Origin: Bacillota bacterium
GTDB lineage: Bacteria > Bacillota > Clostridia > Acetivibrionales > DSM-1351
Reading direction: 5' to 3'
NCBI GenBank assembly: GCA_023415305.1
Contig: JAEZKZ010000052.1
Span: forward strand, 20,196 to 84,195
DNA length: 64,000 nucleotides
Part shown: positions 17,385 through 25,616 of the stretch, in pieces
How positions within the stretch are numbered: the first letter of the stretch is position 1
Layout: the number at the start of each line of letters is the position of its first letter
The notes under the pieces: generated by a model
Database searches by the model: none
The model's input: only the letters and a program-made list of their open reading frames with translations
Told to the model about the DNA's origin: nothing
Program-made: the position numbers and the translations under genes

Positions 17385-18083
17385 ATGGGGAATAAGAGAA
17401 TTTTGATAATAGAGGATGATCTTGCCATCGCCGAACTTGAAAGAGATTATTTGGAAATTAACGGTTTTGAGGTTATATTACGGCAGAATGGAGCCAAGGG
17501 ACTGGAACTGGCTTTAAATGAGAACTTTGACCTTATAGTTCTTGATCTGATGCTACCCGAGATTGATGGTTTTGAAATCTGTAAAAAAATCCGCTCAATA
17601 AAGGAAACACCAATACTTATGATTTCAGCACGCAAGGATGATATTGATAAAATCAGAGGTCTTGGTCTCGGAGCCGATGATTACCTTACTAAGCCCTTCA
17701 GCCCTAGCGAAATGGTTGCCCGAGTTAAGGCCCATATAAGCCGCTATGAAAAACTAAGCAGCTCAGGCAGGCTTCATAAACAGGCAGAATTGGTTATCAG
17801 AGGATTGGCTATTAACCTTGATGCAAGACGTGTAATGCTGAACGGAGAAGAAATATTTCTGACTACAAAGGAGTATGATCTTCTTCTTTTCCTTGCGCAG
17901 AACCCTAATCATGTATTCAGTAAAGAAGCATTGCTGGAACGGGTTTGGGGAATCGATTACTTTGGCGATAGCGCAACAATAACTGTCCATATAGGTAAAA
18001 TACGTGATAAAATTGAGAAGGACAAAGAGAGTGAGCAGTTTATTGAGACTATATGGGGAGTAGGTTACAGGTTTAAAATGTAA
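17385..18083 (+). CDS. OmpR-family response regulator
   Basis: A 232-residue DNA-binding regulator. The receiver domain has the acidic pair in IEDD, the phosphorylation site Asp54 in VLDLMLPEIDG, and the Lys in LTKPFSP. The C-terminal winged helix is of OmpR/PhoB type (LTTKEYDLLLFLAQNPN, TVHIGKIRDKI, WGVGYRF). ATG 17385 has GGGAGG five bases upstream and is preferred to the ATG at 17373. The gene follows its kinase by 38 bases and ends the operon before a strong terminator. It probably controls the ABC genes. No binding site could be identified. Confidence 0.93.
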   Translation: MGNKRILIIEDDLAIAELERDYLEINGFEVILRQNGAKGLELALNENFDLIVLDLMLPEIDGFEICKKIRSIKETPILMISARKDDIDKIRGLGLGADDYLTKPFSPSEMVARVKAHISRYEKLSSSGRLHKQAELVIRGLAINLDARRVMLNGEEIFLTTKEYDLLLFLAQNPNHVFSKEALLERVWGIDYFGDSATITVHIGKIRDKIEKDKESEQFIETIWGVGYRFKM

Positions 18084-18100
18084 ATTGCTTGACTTAAAAA

Positions 18101-18129
18101 AAATGCCCGGCATAGCCGGAGCATTTTTA
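18101..18129 (+). terminator. terminator after ABC/two-component operon
   Basis: A compact stem, AAATGCCCGGC against GCCGGAGCATTTTT with a three-base loop, lies 18 bases after the regulator stop. Confidence 0.9.
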
Positions 18130-18260
18130 GGGGGTTAAAATGTATTTTGTGGGGTCAGTTATATTTATTGCCTTTTTTGCATTAGATTATACATTTAGCA
18201 GAAAAAATTGCTTTTAAATGCTAGGTATTCAGAAGTGACTATATTAAATATTGCCTAATG

Positions 18261-18289
18261 TTGCCAAACAGGGTGCTATTAAATATAAT
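18261..18289 (+). promoter_or_regulatory. sigma-A promoter for the three-gene envelope cluster
   Basis: TTGCCA (18261-18266), 17 bases, TATAAT (18284-18289). It lies 139 bases before the start of the Ser-rich protein, so a long leader is likely. Nothing else is recognisable in 18130-18427. Confidence 0.65.
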
Positions 18290-18427
18290 GTAATGCAAAC
18301 GTTATAATGATATAATAACAAGCAGATAATACAAAAATACAGTTTTTACGTATAATTATTAAATGTTATTCATGTAATAAAATAAGAAATTAACTATGAA
18401 CAATAGATTAAAATGCGAGGGATGTCT

Positions 18428-19390
18428 GTGAAAAAAAGAGTATTTGCCATAATGCTGATACTGGTATTTGTATTTACTTCCACAGCAGGAGTTTTTGCAA
18501 AATCAAGATCCTTTGGCGGCAGCAGGTCTTTTTCAAAATCATATAGCCGCAGTTATAAGAGTTCATCAAAAAGCTCAGGCCTGTTTGGATCCTCCAAATC
18601 CAAGAGCAGCAGCTCAAAAAAAAGTAGTAGTTCCAACAGCTCGAAAAGCAGCACAAGAAGTATACCCGGAGCCTCCAAAAGCTACAACGGTTCGTCGGGA
18701 TCTTCAGCAAAGAGCTTTTCCAACAAGTCCTCTTCAAAAAAGTACTCCTATATGCAGGATACTTATAAAAAGCAGGTCTCAGGAAAGAACTTCAATACAT
18801 ACAAGCAGAAGCTGAATACTGAGCAGCAGAAGGTATATAACGATTCCATGAAGAGGAATTACGGAACCGGCTCCAGAAGAATGGGTTTTGAGGATGCGAT
18901 GAAATCCAGAACTTCAAGAATAAATTCCTTTGGAAAAAGGCCGATTTTTGTGAATGTAAATACAGGAATGTTCGGCAATCCTTTTTCATACGGTTACGCC
19001 TTCGTGGGCCCATGGGACCTGTGGTTTTTAATGAGGGCCTCAGAAATGTTCTGGTATCATCACTGGTTGGATATTGCTCCATATAAGAGCTATTTCAATC
19101 AGCAGGAGTATGAAAAGCTGGAGAAAAGGGTAGAAGAACTTGAAAAACAGGGAGTTCAAAGGGATCCTAATTATATTGATCCGGATACAGACCCCGATTT
19201 ACAGTTCTCGCAGCAATATCAGGAAGAGAATGTAGATAAAATCTACTATACCGATAAGTACTCCACAAATTCTGCAAGCAGCGGTGTAGCGGTAGTTATA
19301 ATCATTGTTTCTGCCACAGCCCTTGTAATTGTTATAAGAAAATTGTCAAAACCCAAGCCGAAAAAATCCCATTACAGCAGGATTTATTAA
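18428..19390 (+). CDS. secreted Ser/Lys-rich protein with C-terminal membrane anchor
   Basis: A 320-residue protein from the GTG at 18428, which has GAGGG six bases upstream. In-frame ATGs at 18413 and 18422 are less well placed. A signal peptide (about residues 1-24) is followed by about 90 residues very rich in Ser, Lys and Arg, which is low-complexity and probably disordered. A Tyr/Trp/Phe-rich middle follows (GNPFSYGYAFVGPWDLWFLM), then an acidic coiled segment (YEKLEKRVEELEKQG) and a membrane helix near residues 284-304 with a basic cytoplasmic tail. I recognise no family. It heads a likely operon with the next two genes, which suggests an envelope complex. The repetitive Ser codons probably mark rapid evolution. 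Confidence 0.75.
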   Translation: MKKRVFAIMLILVFVFTSTAGVFAKSRSFGGSRSFSKSYSRSYKSSSKSSGLFGSSKSKSSSSKKSSSSNSSKSSTRSIPGASKSYNGSSGSSAKSFSNKSSSKKYSYMQDTYKKQVSGKNFNTYKQKLNTEQQKVYNDSMKRNYGTGSRRMGFEDAMKSRTSRINSFGKRPIFVNVNTGMFGNPFSYGYAFVGPWDLWFLMRASEMFWYHHWLDIAPYKSYFNQQEYEKLEKRVEELEKQGVQRDPNYIDPDTDPDLQFSQQYQEENVDKIYYTDKYSTNSASSGVAVVIIIVSATALVIVIRKLSKPKPKKSHYSRIY

Positions 19391-19462
19391 GTAGAAGTAA
19401 AGAATTGTAGCTGCAAATAATTCCGGAGTTTGAAGACAATAAAAGTCATAATGGGAGGAAAT

Positions 19463-20062
19463 ATGTTCGGTTTTAAGAAAAGGAACGATGCATCTGAGAT
19501 TTTGAATCCGTTAAATATCAATAAAAATTCTATGATAGAGTTTAATCTCAAGGAACTTGAGTTGGAAGGGTTTTTTACCTTCGAAAAAATAGTGCAGATG
19601 GAAGTGGGTCAGCGCCCATATACCAGGTACTTAGTGTATTCCAAGGTTGATGAATCGGAATATGTTTTCGAGGTTTACAGTTCGCAGGAAGAGGAAAGAG
19701 TACATGAAACCTACATGTATTTTTTAGATGATACTGTGCCTTTTACTGAAGAATTCCTTAATATAGTGGGTCAAAAATATATTACAACACCTGACGGCTC
19801 GGAATATGAACGCTGCTTAATGCCCGAATGCGATTACAGAATTGATGGGATGCAGGGGACTTTAAAGGTTCTTGATTTAAATACAGGTAAGATAACAAAA
19901 AAAGTGGATGTTGAGATATGGGACTATCAGAGGGATGCCGACGGTGTAACGGAATATCTAAATATTGAGATGATGAAAGATGACGGTATGTTCAGAATTT
20001 TTATTGGACAGAGGTTTGAAGGTGCTCATTATAAGGTTTATCAGGGCTTGGATAAAGACTAA
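19463..20062 (+). CDS. cytosolic protein of unknown function (possibly DUF2491/YjfK-like)
   Basis: A 199-residue soluble protein from ATG 19463 with GGGAGG five bases upstream. It has no signal peptide or membrane helix. It is acidic and beta-rich, with segments such as YLVYSKVDESEYVFEVYSSQ and ITKKVDVEIWDYQRDADG. The likely family is DUF2491 (YjfK of Escherichia coli), because yjfK there is directly followed by the DUF350 gene yjfL. The same order of a beta-rich cytosolic protein followed by a DUF350 membrane protein is seen here. This is an argument from context, not a confirmed family match. It lies between the Ser-rich surface protein and the DUF350 gene. Confidence 0.6.
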   Translation: MFGFKKRNDASEILNPLNINKNSMIEFNLKELELEGFFTFEKIVQMEVGQRPYTRYLVYSKVDESEYVFEVYSSQEEERVHETYMYFLDDTVPFTEEFLNIVGQKYITTPDGSEYERCLMPECDYRIDGMQGTLKVLDLNTGKITKKVDVEIWDYQRDADGVTEYLNIEMMKDDGMFRIFIGQRFEGAHYKVYQGLDKD

Positions 20063-20083
20063 ATTTAGTGGGGGAGATGGATT

Positions 20084-20983
20084 ATGTTAGAGTACTTAAG
20101 CTTTTTTTTAAAGGATTTTTCCTTTAGCTTCGTAATACTTACAGTGGGTTTCATTCTTGGCTGGATAATTTATAATAATATTGTTTTGCGGGATGTATCT
20201 CTGAAGGATGCGTTATTTACCCGAGACAATCTGGCTGTGTGGATTGAGTTCATCGGTGCCTTTGTATTTCCTGTATTATATCTTGCAGGCCACGGAATAA
20301 AGGGTGCGGTAAGTGACAATATATTTGTTGATCTGGCAGTATGCCTTGGCTACACAATATTTTACATAGCAATTTTAACCATATTGAGACTTTGTACCAA
20401 ATTCATCGTCAATCTTATAGATGTCAGCGATAATCATGGGAAAATATGTCTTAACAAAGAAATCTGCGAACAGAAAAACATTGGTGCTGCTTTATTCTCT
20501 GTAGCTGTTTCTGTAATATTCGTTAATATTATTAAATTAATTGACTTTATAGATATAATAAATGGTCTGGGAGTTGAAATACTTATAAAGGTTCTTGTAT
20601 TCCTGGTATTTATGCTTGCTGCCCTGGTTTGCTATTCCTTTGTTCTTAGAAAGAGAACAACCCTGTTTAAAGAGTTGTTTATCGACAACAATCCTGCAGC
20701 AGGAATAGGCCTGCTGGGCTTTGTATTCGCAGTTCAGACAATAATTGCCGGTGTAATGTCCTTCTACAGTATGGATTTTGAACTTTTAACGGTATCAATA
20801 GTTATAGCGGTAAGTCTGATTATCTTCGGAATACTGTCTGTTCTCTTCAAGCTTATATTTACCAGTATAGTTAAGGTAGATATATGGAGTGAAATTTACG
20901 AACAGGACAATATCGGTGCCGCCATAGGCCAGGTAGCTCTATATGTGGGTATTGGAACGATAATTGTTAGTTTTATAATGTAA
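20084..20983 (+). CDS. DUF350 (YjfL-like) membrane protein with four repeated motifs
   Basis: A 299-residue integral membrane protein with about eight helices, the size of two fused DUF350 units. A short motif around an acidic-Asn pair precedes a helix four times: TRDNLAVWIEF, EQKNIGAALFSV, IDNNPAAGIGLLG and EQDNIGAAIGQV. This repeat is typical of DUF350 and suggests an internally duplicated bundle. The biochemical role is not known; the family occurs with PspA-like and polyamine-related genes in Escherichia coli (yjfIJKLM-yjfC). GGGGGAGATGG precedes the ATG. It is the last gene before a terminator and probably works with the two preceding genes in the envelope. Confidence 0.78.
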   Translation: MLEYLSFFLKDFSFSFVILTVGFILGWIIYNNIVLRDVSLKDALFTRDNLAVWIEFIGAFVFPVLYLAGHGIKGAVSDNIFVDLAVCLGYTIFYIAILTILRLCTKFIVNLIDVSDNHGKICLNKEICEQKNIGAALFSVAVSVIFVNIIKLIDFIDIINGLGVEILIKVLVFLVFMLAALVCYSFVLRKRTTLFKELFIDNNPAAGIGLLGFVFAVQTIIAGVMSFYSMDFELLTVSIVIAVSLIIFGILSVLFKLIFTSIVKVDIWSEIYEQDNIGAAIGQVALYVGIGTIIVSFIM

Positions 20984-21023
20984 TTTACAGAATTAATAAA
21001 TGTGTCCATAGTTAGAATGAAAA

Positions 21024-21055
21024 AGGAATAGCCAAATAGGGCTATTTCTTTTTTT
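21024..21055 (+). terminator. terminator after DUF350 gene
   Basis: GGAATAGCC pairs with GGCTATTTC over a short AAATA loop and is followed by a run of seven T, about 40 bases after the stop. Confidence 0.8.
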
Positions 21056-21134
21056 GGTCCTGCAGCCATTTCGTGCACCCCCTCTAATCGTGGAGTGTTT
21101 AAACTGTAAATATCCTGCAGCAAATTTCTAAACA

Positions 21135-21347
21135 TATTGAAGTGCGTGAGTACAAAATAATAAAATGTGGAAGCATGGTTAGAAATGACGGCTGAAATTG
21201 TAAGGGAGTCGCAAGAATTTTTGCTTAAGTTGAGTAGAGTTAACGGGATAGTTTACTGCAAAAATTATTGAAGATGAGCTGGACGATTTCGAGCTGTCAT
21301 TTCGTGTGCAACACATTTTATTGTTTTAGTACGGAAGCACTTCAATA
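21135..21347. repeat. long palindromic MITE-like element
   Basis: A 213-bp imperfect palindrome. The left arm reads TATTGAAGTGC at its outer end, and the complement of the right arm begins the same way. Pairing continues through the AATAAAATGTG block, GAAATGAC-like segments, and an inner AATTTTTGC block almost to the centre near 21241. Both ends border TA dinucleotides, as expected for Tc1/IS630-type miniature elements, though a target duplication is not proven. The right arm shares its sequence order with the palindrome at 1255-1360. No coding capacity was found. Confidence 0.65.
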
Positions 21348-21461
21348 TACTTAGTTGTTTTATTAAAGATATTTCAGTTTAACACTCCACTATTCACATT
21401 TTATTAATATTTGTTATACAATCTTAACATTATTTCAGGAAAATCGTGGTATAATAATAAA

Positions 21462-21588
21462 TGTAAAGCCATTATAAGCTTTTTCATTTTGTTCCTCCTT
21501 TAAACATATTGATTTGTTTTTTGTTACTTAGGGCACCTACATTATCAGGAATTATTATAATTTATAATCTGGGGTGCTTTTTTTCTGC
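21462..21588 (+). ncRNA. candidate small RNA with exposed CCUCC
   Basis: TATAAT at 21450-21455 (weak -35) is followed after about 75 bases of pyrimidine-rich sequence by a terminator-like hairpin, GGCACC near 21532 with GGGGTGC near 21572 and a run of seven T. No reading frame fits. The transcript would contain CCTCC at 21494-21498, complementary to Shine-Dalgarno sequences, in an unpaired T-rich stretch. This is the layout of an antisense regulatory RNA. It matches no family I recognise. The rest of 21589-21710 shows nothing clear. Confidence 0.4.
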
Positions 21589-21715
21589 CCGGAATATTGC
21601 TGTGTAGTTTCTATGGGGCAATAAGTTTTAAACAGCAATAGGAAATCCTAATTTCTCAATCTTTAGATATAAATTCATATATTAGAGTTTACAAATATTT
21701 ACTGGAGGATTTGTA

Positions 21716-21744
21716 TTGCTATGGAGAAACATTTAGGTTATAAT
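21716..21744 (+). promoter_or_regulatory. promoter of SRP RNA
   Basis: TTGCTA (21716-21721), 17 bases, TATAAT (21739-21744). It lies about 110 bases before the mature SRP RNA, so the precursor would have a 5' leader to be removed. This leader contains AAGGAGG and a 34-codon frame from TTG 21805. Confidence 0.65.
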
Positions 21745-21855
21745 GTGTAAGGTGTACTGAGATTGAACAAATCAATACAGTTCCTGCTTCCAAGGAGGGG
21801 TGTTTTGATTCGAAGATTAATCGGCGGTGTCAGTATACATTACGATAAGCCAATT

Positions 21856-22127
21856 TTGGCCGTACTAGATGGGGAGGTAGCGGTGCCCTGTACCTGCAAT
21901 CCGCTATAGCAGGATTGAATTCCTGTCCTAGGTTTAAGTATGTAGTGCCTGCCCTTTACAAGTGGCAATGAAAATTGGGTCTTGCGCAATAGAAGTCTGT
22001 GAACCCCGTCAGGTCCGGAAGGAAGCAGCGGTAAGCGGTTAATTCTGTGTGCCGCTAGGTTACCTGGTTAGAGTTAACTGTAATGGTAACGGCTATATAT
22101 TTCTATCGACGATGGGTGTACGGCCAT
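21856..22127 (+). ncRNA. ffs: signal recognition particle RNA, large Bacillus-type
   Basis: The core SRP block GTCAGGTCCGGAAGGAAGCA is present near 22010, followed by the GCGGTAAGC tetraloop-proximal strand. The Alu domain at the 5' end carries GATGGGGAGGTAGCGGTGCC near 21869, as in the 271-nt scRNA of Bacillus subtilis. The 5' and 3' ends pair: GGCCGTAC at 21858 with GTACGGCC ending at 22125. The total length of about 270 bases fits the long form with an Alu domain. The RNA binds Ffh and targets membrane and secreted proteins. As in many Firmicutes it lies just upstream of dnaX. Exact ends are inferred from the terminal pairing. Confidence 0.95.
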
Positions 22128-22163
22128 TCAATTATAAGAACCTATGCGTTATAAAGCAAAGCA

Positions 22164-22208
22164 AGCCTGTTCAGGGTCGTATGACTTATAGAACAGGCTC
22201 ATTTTGTT
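22164..22208 (+). terminator. terminator after SRP RNA
   Basis: AGCCTGTTC (22164-22172) pairs perfectly with GAACAGGCT (22191-22199), followed by a T-rich tail. It separates the RNA gene from dnaX. Confidence 0.85.
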
Positions 22209-22366
22209 TCATGGGAAAATATTAAATATATGTTATCCACTGCTCAAAAGCTGTGTTATTATTAGAGTAACTACAGTTCCGAATCAAATATTTTTAGAAT
22301 ATATTAATCATTATCGACTTATATACTTTTAGTACGGGCTGCCGTATGAAAGAGAGGAAAAGGAGT

Positions 22367-24136
22367 ATGTCATATACAGCTTTATATAGAAAATGGAGAC
22401 CCCTTGTATTTGAAGATGTTGTTGAGCAGGAGCACGTGGTCAGAACTATCAAAAATACTGTTAAGTCTGAAAGAATCGGTCATGCGTATCTTTTCTGCGG
22501 CACAAGGGGTACGGGTAAAACTACAATGGCAAAGATATTTGCCCGGGCCATTAACTGTCTTAATTCAAAGGATGGAGACCCTTGTAATGAATGTGAGATT
22601 TGCAGGGGCATATTGAGTGACTCTATTCTAGATGTTGTTGAAATAGATGCTGCCTCCAACAACAGCGTTGACAACATTAGAGAAATAAGGGACGAAGTGG
22701 TATATGCTCCCTCCCAGGCGCGGTACAAGGTATATATAATCGATGAAGTTCATATGTTGTCGGCAGGGGCTTTTAATGCGCTGCTAAAAACTCTTGAGGA
22801 ACCGCCTGCCCATGTAGTTTTCATACTTGCGACTACCGACCCTCATAAATTGCCTGCTACAATACTGTCAAGATGTCAGAGGTTTGATTTTAAAAAGATC
22901 ACTCCCGGAAGCATCGCTGAAAGAGTAAGGGTTATTGCAGGGGCAAGCGGTATTACACTTGAGAATGATGCAGCGCTGCTAATAGCAAGGTTGGCAGATG
23001 GAGCCATGAGAGACGCACTGAGTATTCTCGACCAGTGTATTTCCATGGGAAGTACCGAAATAACCCATCAGAACGTACTGGACGTAATCGGTATTGTAAG
23101 TGATGACTTTATTGCTGAAATAGTTGACTATATAAAGGAAAAAAACGTGGAGGGGCTGGTTAGCGGTGTAGAAAGATTGTCTTCCAACGGAAGGGATATT
23201 CTCAGGTTTGCTTCGGATCTTGTTATGTATTTCCGAAACCTGCTCCTTTGTAAAATAACTAAAAATCCGGCTGATATTATTGACATAAGCAGACAATATC
23301 TTGAAAACATGAAGCAGCAGGCTGAAGCCTTTACCAATGAAAGAATAATTGCAATAATAAAGGAACTGTCAGCCTTTGAGTCCCAGCTTAAGTATGCTCT
23401 CAATCAACGGGTATTTCTTGAAGTTATGCTTATATCCATTAGTGTGGGAAGTGCTGGTCAAAGCGCAGATAATAATGATTTGGCTGACAGGATTACTGAC
23501 CTTGAAAATGCCATTAGATCCGGTGCAGGCGCAGCCCAACCCCGGAGTTTCATCGATGCTGCGCCTGCGGCAGGTTTTCCAGCCCAGGGGCAGGTGTCCG
23601 GTAAGGTGCTTGACAGAGTGCCGCCGATACCGGGTACAAGCGGGAGTGAAAATCCATTTGCCCCAAGCGCCCCAAGCCCGGCAGGTAGTCCGGGAGTACA
23701 GGCAGGTTTTGGAGCAAATGGGTCAACAGGCGCCGGTAGTGCGACTGGCAAAAAGGCGGCACACCAGCCTTTGGAGGAATGGTCTGATATAATGAAGGAG
23801 CTTAAAGCCAGCGGAAGAATGATGCTGGCAACCTATTTAATGTCCGCGAGGGCTGTAATTGGGGATGAAACAACCATTCTGATTGTTTTTCCTTCCGGTG
23901 TCGGGTCATTTAAAACTGTTGTGGCAAAGCCCGAGCACGTGGAGGTGCTCCAGAATGTTTTTGCAAGGAAGCTAGGCAGACAGGTACGTATCAAATTTAT
24001 TGATGAAGAGGAGCTTGAAAATATAGTTCCAAGCCCTACAGCAGTTAAAAACCAAGAACAGGAAAGTGCTCTGTTAAAAAATGCAAGAGAAATTGCAGGT
24101 AAGCTGAATGTTCACCTTGATATAATAGATGAATAA
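22367..24136 (+). CDS. dnaX: DNA polymerase III subunit gamma/tau
   Basis: The clamp-loader ATPase, 589 residues. It opens MSYTALYRKWRP, the usual DnaX start, from ATG 22367, which has GAGAGG nine bases upstream. An ATG at 22346 is in frame but adds MKERKRS without a ribosome-binding site. Walker A is GTRGTGKTT near residue 45, the zinc module is CLNSKDGDPCNECEIC, Walker B is IIDEVHML, and sensor 1 is ATTDPHKL with SRCQRFDF. A Pro/Gly/Ala-rich linker (about residues 395-465) leads to the tau C-terminal domain. It loads the sliding clamp and connects polymerase to helicase. ebfC and recR follow, as in most bacteria. I see no convincing frameshift site for a shorter gamma form. Confidence 0.96.
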   Translation: MSYTALYRKWRPLVFEDVVEQEHVVRTIKNTVKSERIGHAYLFCGTRGTGKTTMAKIFARAINCLNSKDGDPCNECEICRGILSDSILDVVEIDAASNNSVDNIREIRDEVVYAPSQARYKVYIIDEVHMLSAGAFNALLKTLEEPPAHVVFILATTDPHKLPATILSRCQRFDFKKITPGSIAERVRVIAGASGITLENDAALLIARLADGAMRDALSILDQCISMGSTEITHQNVLDVIGIVSDDFIAEIVDYIKEKNVEGLVSGVERLSSNGRDILRFASDLVMYFRNLLLCKITKNPADIIDISRQYLENMKQQAEAFTNERIIAIIKELSAFESQLKYALNQRVFLEVMLISISVGSAGQSADNNDLADRITDLENAIRSGAGAAQPRSFIDAAPAAGFPAQGQVSGKVLDRVPPIPGTSGSENPFAPSAPSPAGSPGVQAGFGANGSTGAGSATGKKAAHQPLEEWSDIMKELKASGRMMLATYLMSARAVIGDETTILIVFPSGVGSFKTVVAKPEHVEVLQNVFARKLGRQVRIKFIDEEELENIVPSPTAVKNQEQESALLKNAREIAGKLNVHLDIIDE

Positions 24137-24233
24137 GTTATAATATTAAAGAGCAATTAAATAATTGGTATTATTTGATTGGGATATAATATATTTTAAC
24201 TATAAAATTCCATAAAACAGGAGGAAGTTATAT

Positions 24234-24596
24234 ATGGCAAAAGGCGGATTCCCGGGAGGCGGTTTTGGAGGCGGCTTCGGAGGCGGAAACATGAACAACC
24301 TTATGAAGCAGGCACAAAAGATGCAGAAGGACATGGAAAAGGCCCAACAGGATTTGGAGAACAAGACCGTGGAGGTTTCTGTTGGAGGCGGAGCAATTTC
24401 TATAGTTGCTACAGGTAAAAAAGAAATCAAGGAAATTGTTATAAAGCCAGAAGTTGTTGATCCTGACGATGTAGAAATGTTACAGGATCTTATATTGAGT
24501 GCCGTTAATGAAGCACTTAGGAAAGCAGATGAACTTGCTAACTCTGAAATGGGAAAAATTACAGGCGGTTTGGGAGGATTCCCTGGACTGTTTTAG
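24234..24596 (+). CDS. nucleoid-associated protein, YbaB/EbfC family
   Basis: A 120-residue member of the YbaB/EbfC family, slightly longer than usual because of a Gly-rich start (GGFPGGGFGGGFGGGN). The family core is clear: MNNLMKQAQKMQKDMEKAQQ, VEVSVGGGAISIVATGKKEI, and the C-terminal helix through LILSAVNEALRKADE. It binds DNA as a homodimer and affects nucleoid organisation. It sits between dnaX and recR, the standard arrangement, 97 bases after dnaX. GGAGG lies before the ATG. The Gly-rich N-terminus is found in clostridial members and may be disordered. Confidence 0.93.
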   Translation: MAKGGFPGGGFGGGFGGGNMNNLMKQAQKMQKDMEKAQQDLENKTVEVSVGGGAISIVATGKKEIKEIVIKPEVVDPDDVEMLQDLILSAVNEALRKADELANSEMGKITGGLGGFPGLF

Positions 24597-24689
24597 CATT
24601 TAGAATATGTTTTTAGAATAGGTAAAATAGTTTTAATGATCATCGCATTATGAATATAACAATAGACATGTTGGGACCTGGAGGTATAA

Positions 24690-25289
24690 ATGGATTACTA
24701 CGCAGTACCTGTTGCAAAGCTTGTAGAGGAATTTCAAAAGCTGCCCGGTATAGGACATAAGTCAGCACAAAGACTGGCATTTCACGTTATAAACATGCCA
24801 ATTGAAAAGGTACAGGGACTTGCGAATTCCATACTGGATGCAAAGCAAAAAACAAAATATTGTTCTGTCTGCAGTAATTTAACTGACGTTGATCCCTGTC
24901 CTCTATGCAGTGGTACCTCTAGGGACAAATCCTCCATTTGTGTTGTTCAGGATGCCCGGGATGTTGTTGCGATGGAACGGACACGTGAATTTAAAGGCCT
25001 GTACCATGTTCTGCATGGTGCAATTTCACCAATGATGGGCATTGGGCCTGAAGACATAAAAATAAAGGAACTAATCAGACGCTTGGGGGACGGTGAAGTC
25101 AAGGAGGTTATTCTGGCTACAAACCCCAATGTTGAAGGTGAAGCTACTGCTATGTATATATCAAAGCTCATCAAGCCTCTGGGTATAAAAACTACCAGGA
25201 TAGCTCATGGAATTCCTGTTGGCGGTGACCTCGAATATGCAGATGAAGTTACACTGGCGAAGGCGTTGGAAGGCAGAAGAGAAATATAG
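24690..25289 (+). CDS. recR: recombination protein RecR
   Basis: A 199-residue RecR of normal length. The helix-hairpin-helix opens with LPGIGHKSAQRLAFH (residues 17-31). The Cys4 zinc finger is CSVCSNLTDVDPCPLC (residues 57-72). The Toprim domain has ICVVQDARDVVAMERT and, later, ATNPNVEGEATAMYI. The C-terminal Walker-B-like part is THRIAHGIPVGGDLEYAD in family terms, here RIAHGIPVGG. It acts with RecO and RecF in loading RecA at gaps. GGAGG lies six bases before the ATG. It follows ebfC by 93 bases, probably on the same transcript. Confidence 0.97.
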   Translation: MDYYAVPVAKLVEEFQKLPGIGHKSAQRLAFHVINMPIEKVQGLANSILDAKQKTKYCSVCSNLTDVDPCPLCSGTSRDKSSICVVQDARDVVAMERTREFKGLYHVLHGAISPMMGIGPEDIKIKELIRRLGDGEVKEVILATNPNVEGEATAMYISKLIKPLGIKTTRIAHGIPVGGDLEYADEVTLAKALEGRREI

Positions 25290-25616
25290 AGTCCGTAATG
25301 ATATGGACTACAATAAAAAGTTTACCTCGAGTTAAATTAATTAGTCAGCAGATAAATAGGAAAATTGCACGTTTAATCAGAAGCCATAGGGAAATTGCAC
25401 AGTAAAAATTATCAAATTTTTATGAAGCGCAATGAAACTATGGTTTTTTGTAGTAATTTTTGAACACTGATTATTCCTGTATAGTACTTATTTGTAGATA
25501 TAGATAAAATATGGTAAAATTTTATTATAAATTTAGGTTTTCACAAGTAAAATTATGATTTAATAACTAGGGGATTATAGCATTCAGAATGAATACTATG
25601 GAGGGAAATTAAGAAT
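25290..25616. other. intergenic region with a short direct repeat
   Basis: No gene is supported in these 327 bases. A direct repeat of about 13 bases, AGGAAAATTGCAC and AGGGAAATTGCAC, occurs near 25358 and 25388. The right half is AT-rich and may hold the promoter of the next gene, but no clear -35/-10 pair was found. GGAGG before 25617 is the ribosome-binding site. Confidence 0.5.

Noticed and set aside
18468..18815. Plus-strand 115-codon frame inside the Ser-rich gene
   Set aside because: It is an alternative frame of the repetitive Ser/Lys codons and has no start signal; composition bias explains its openness.
23745..23765. A-rich run in dnaX as a programmed frameshift site for a gamma form
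   Set aside because: The run reads C AAA AAG and does not fit the X XXY YYZ slippery pattern, and no strong downstream hairpin was seen.
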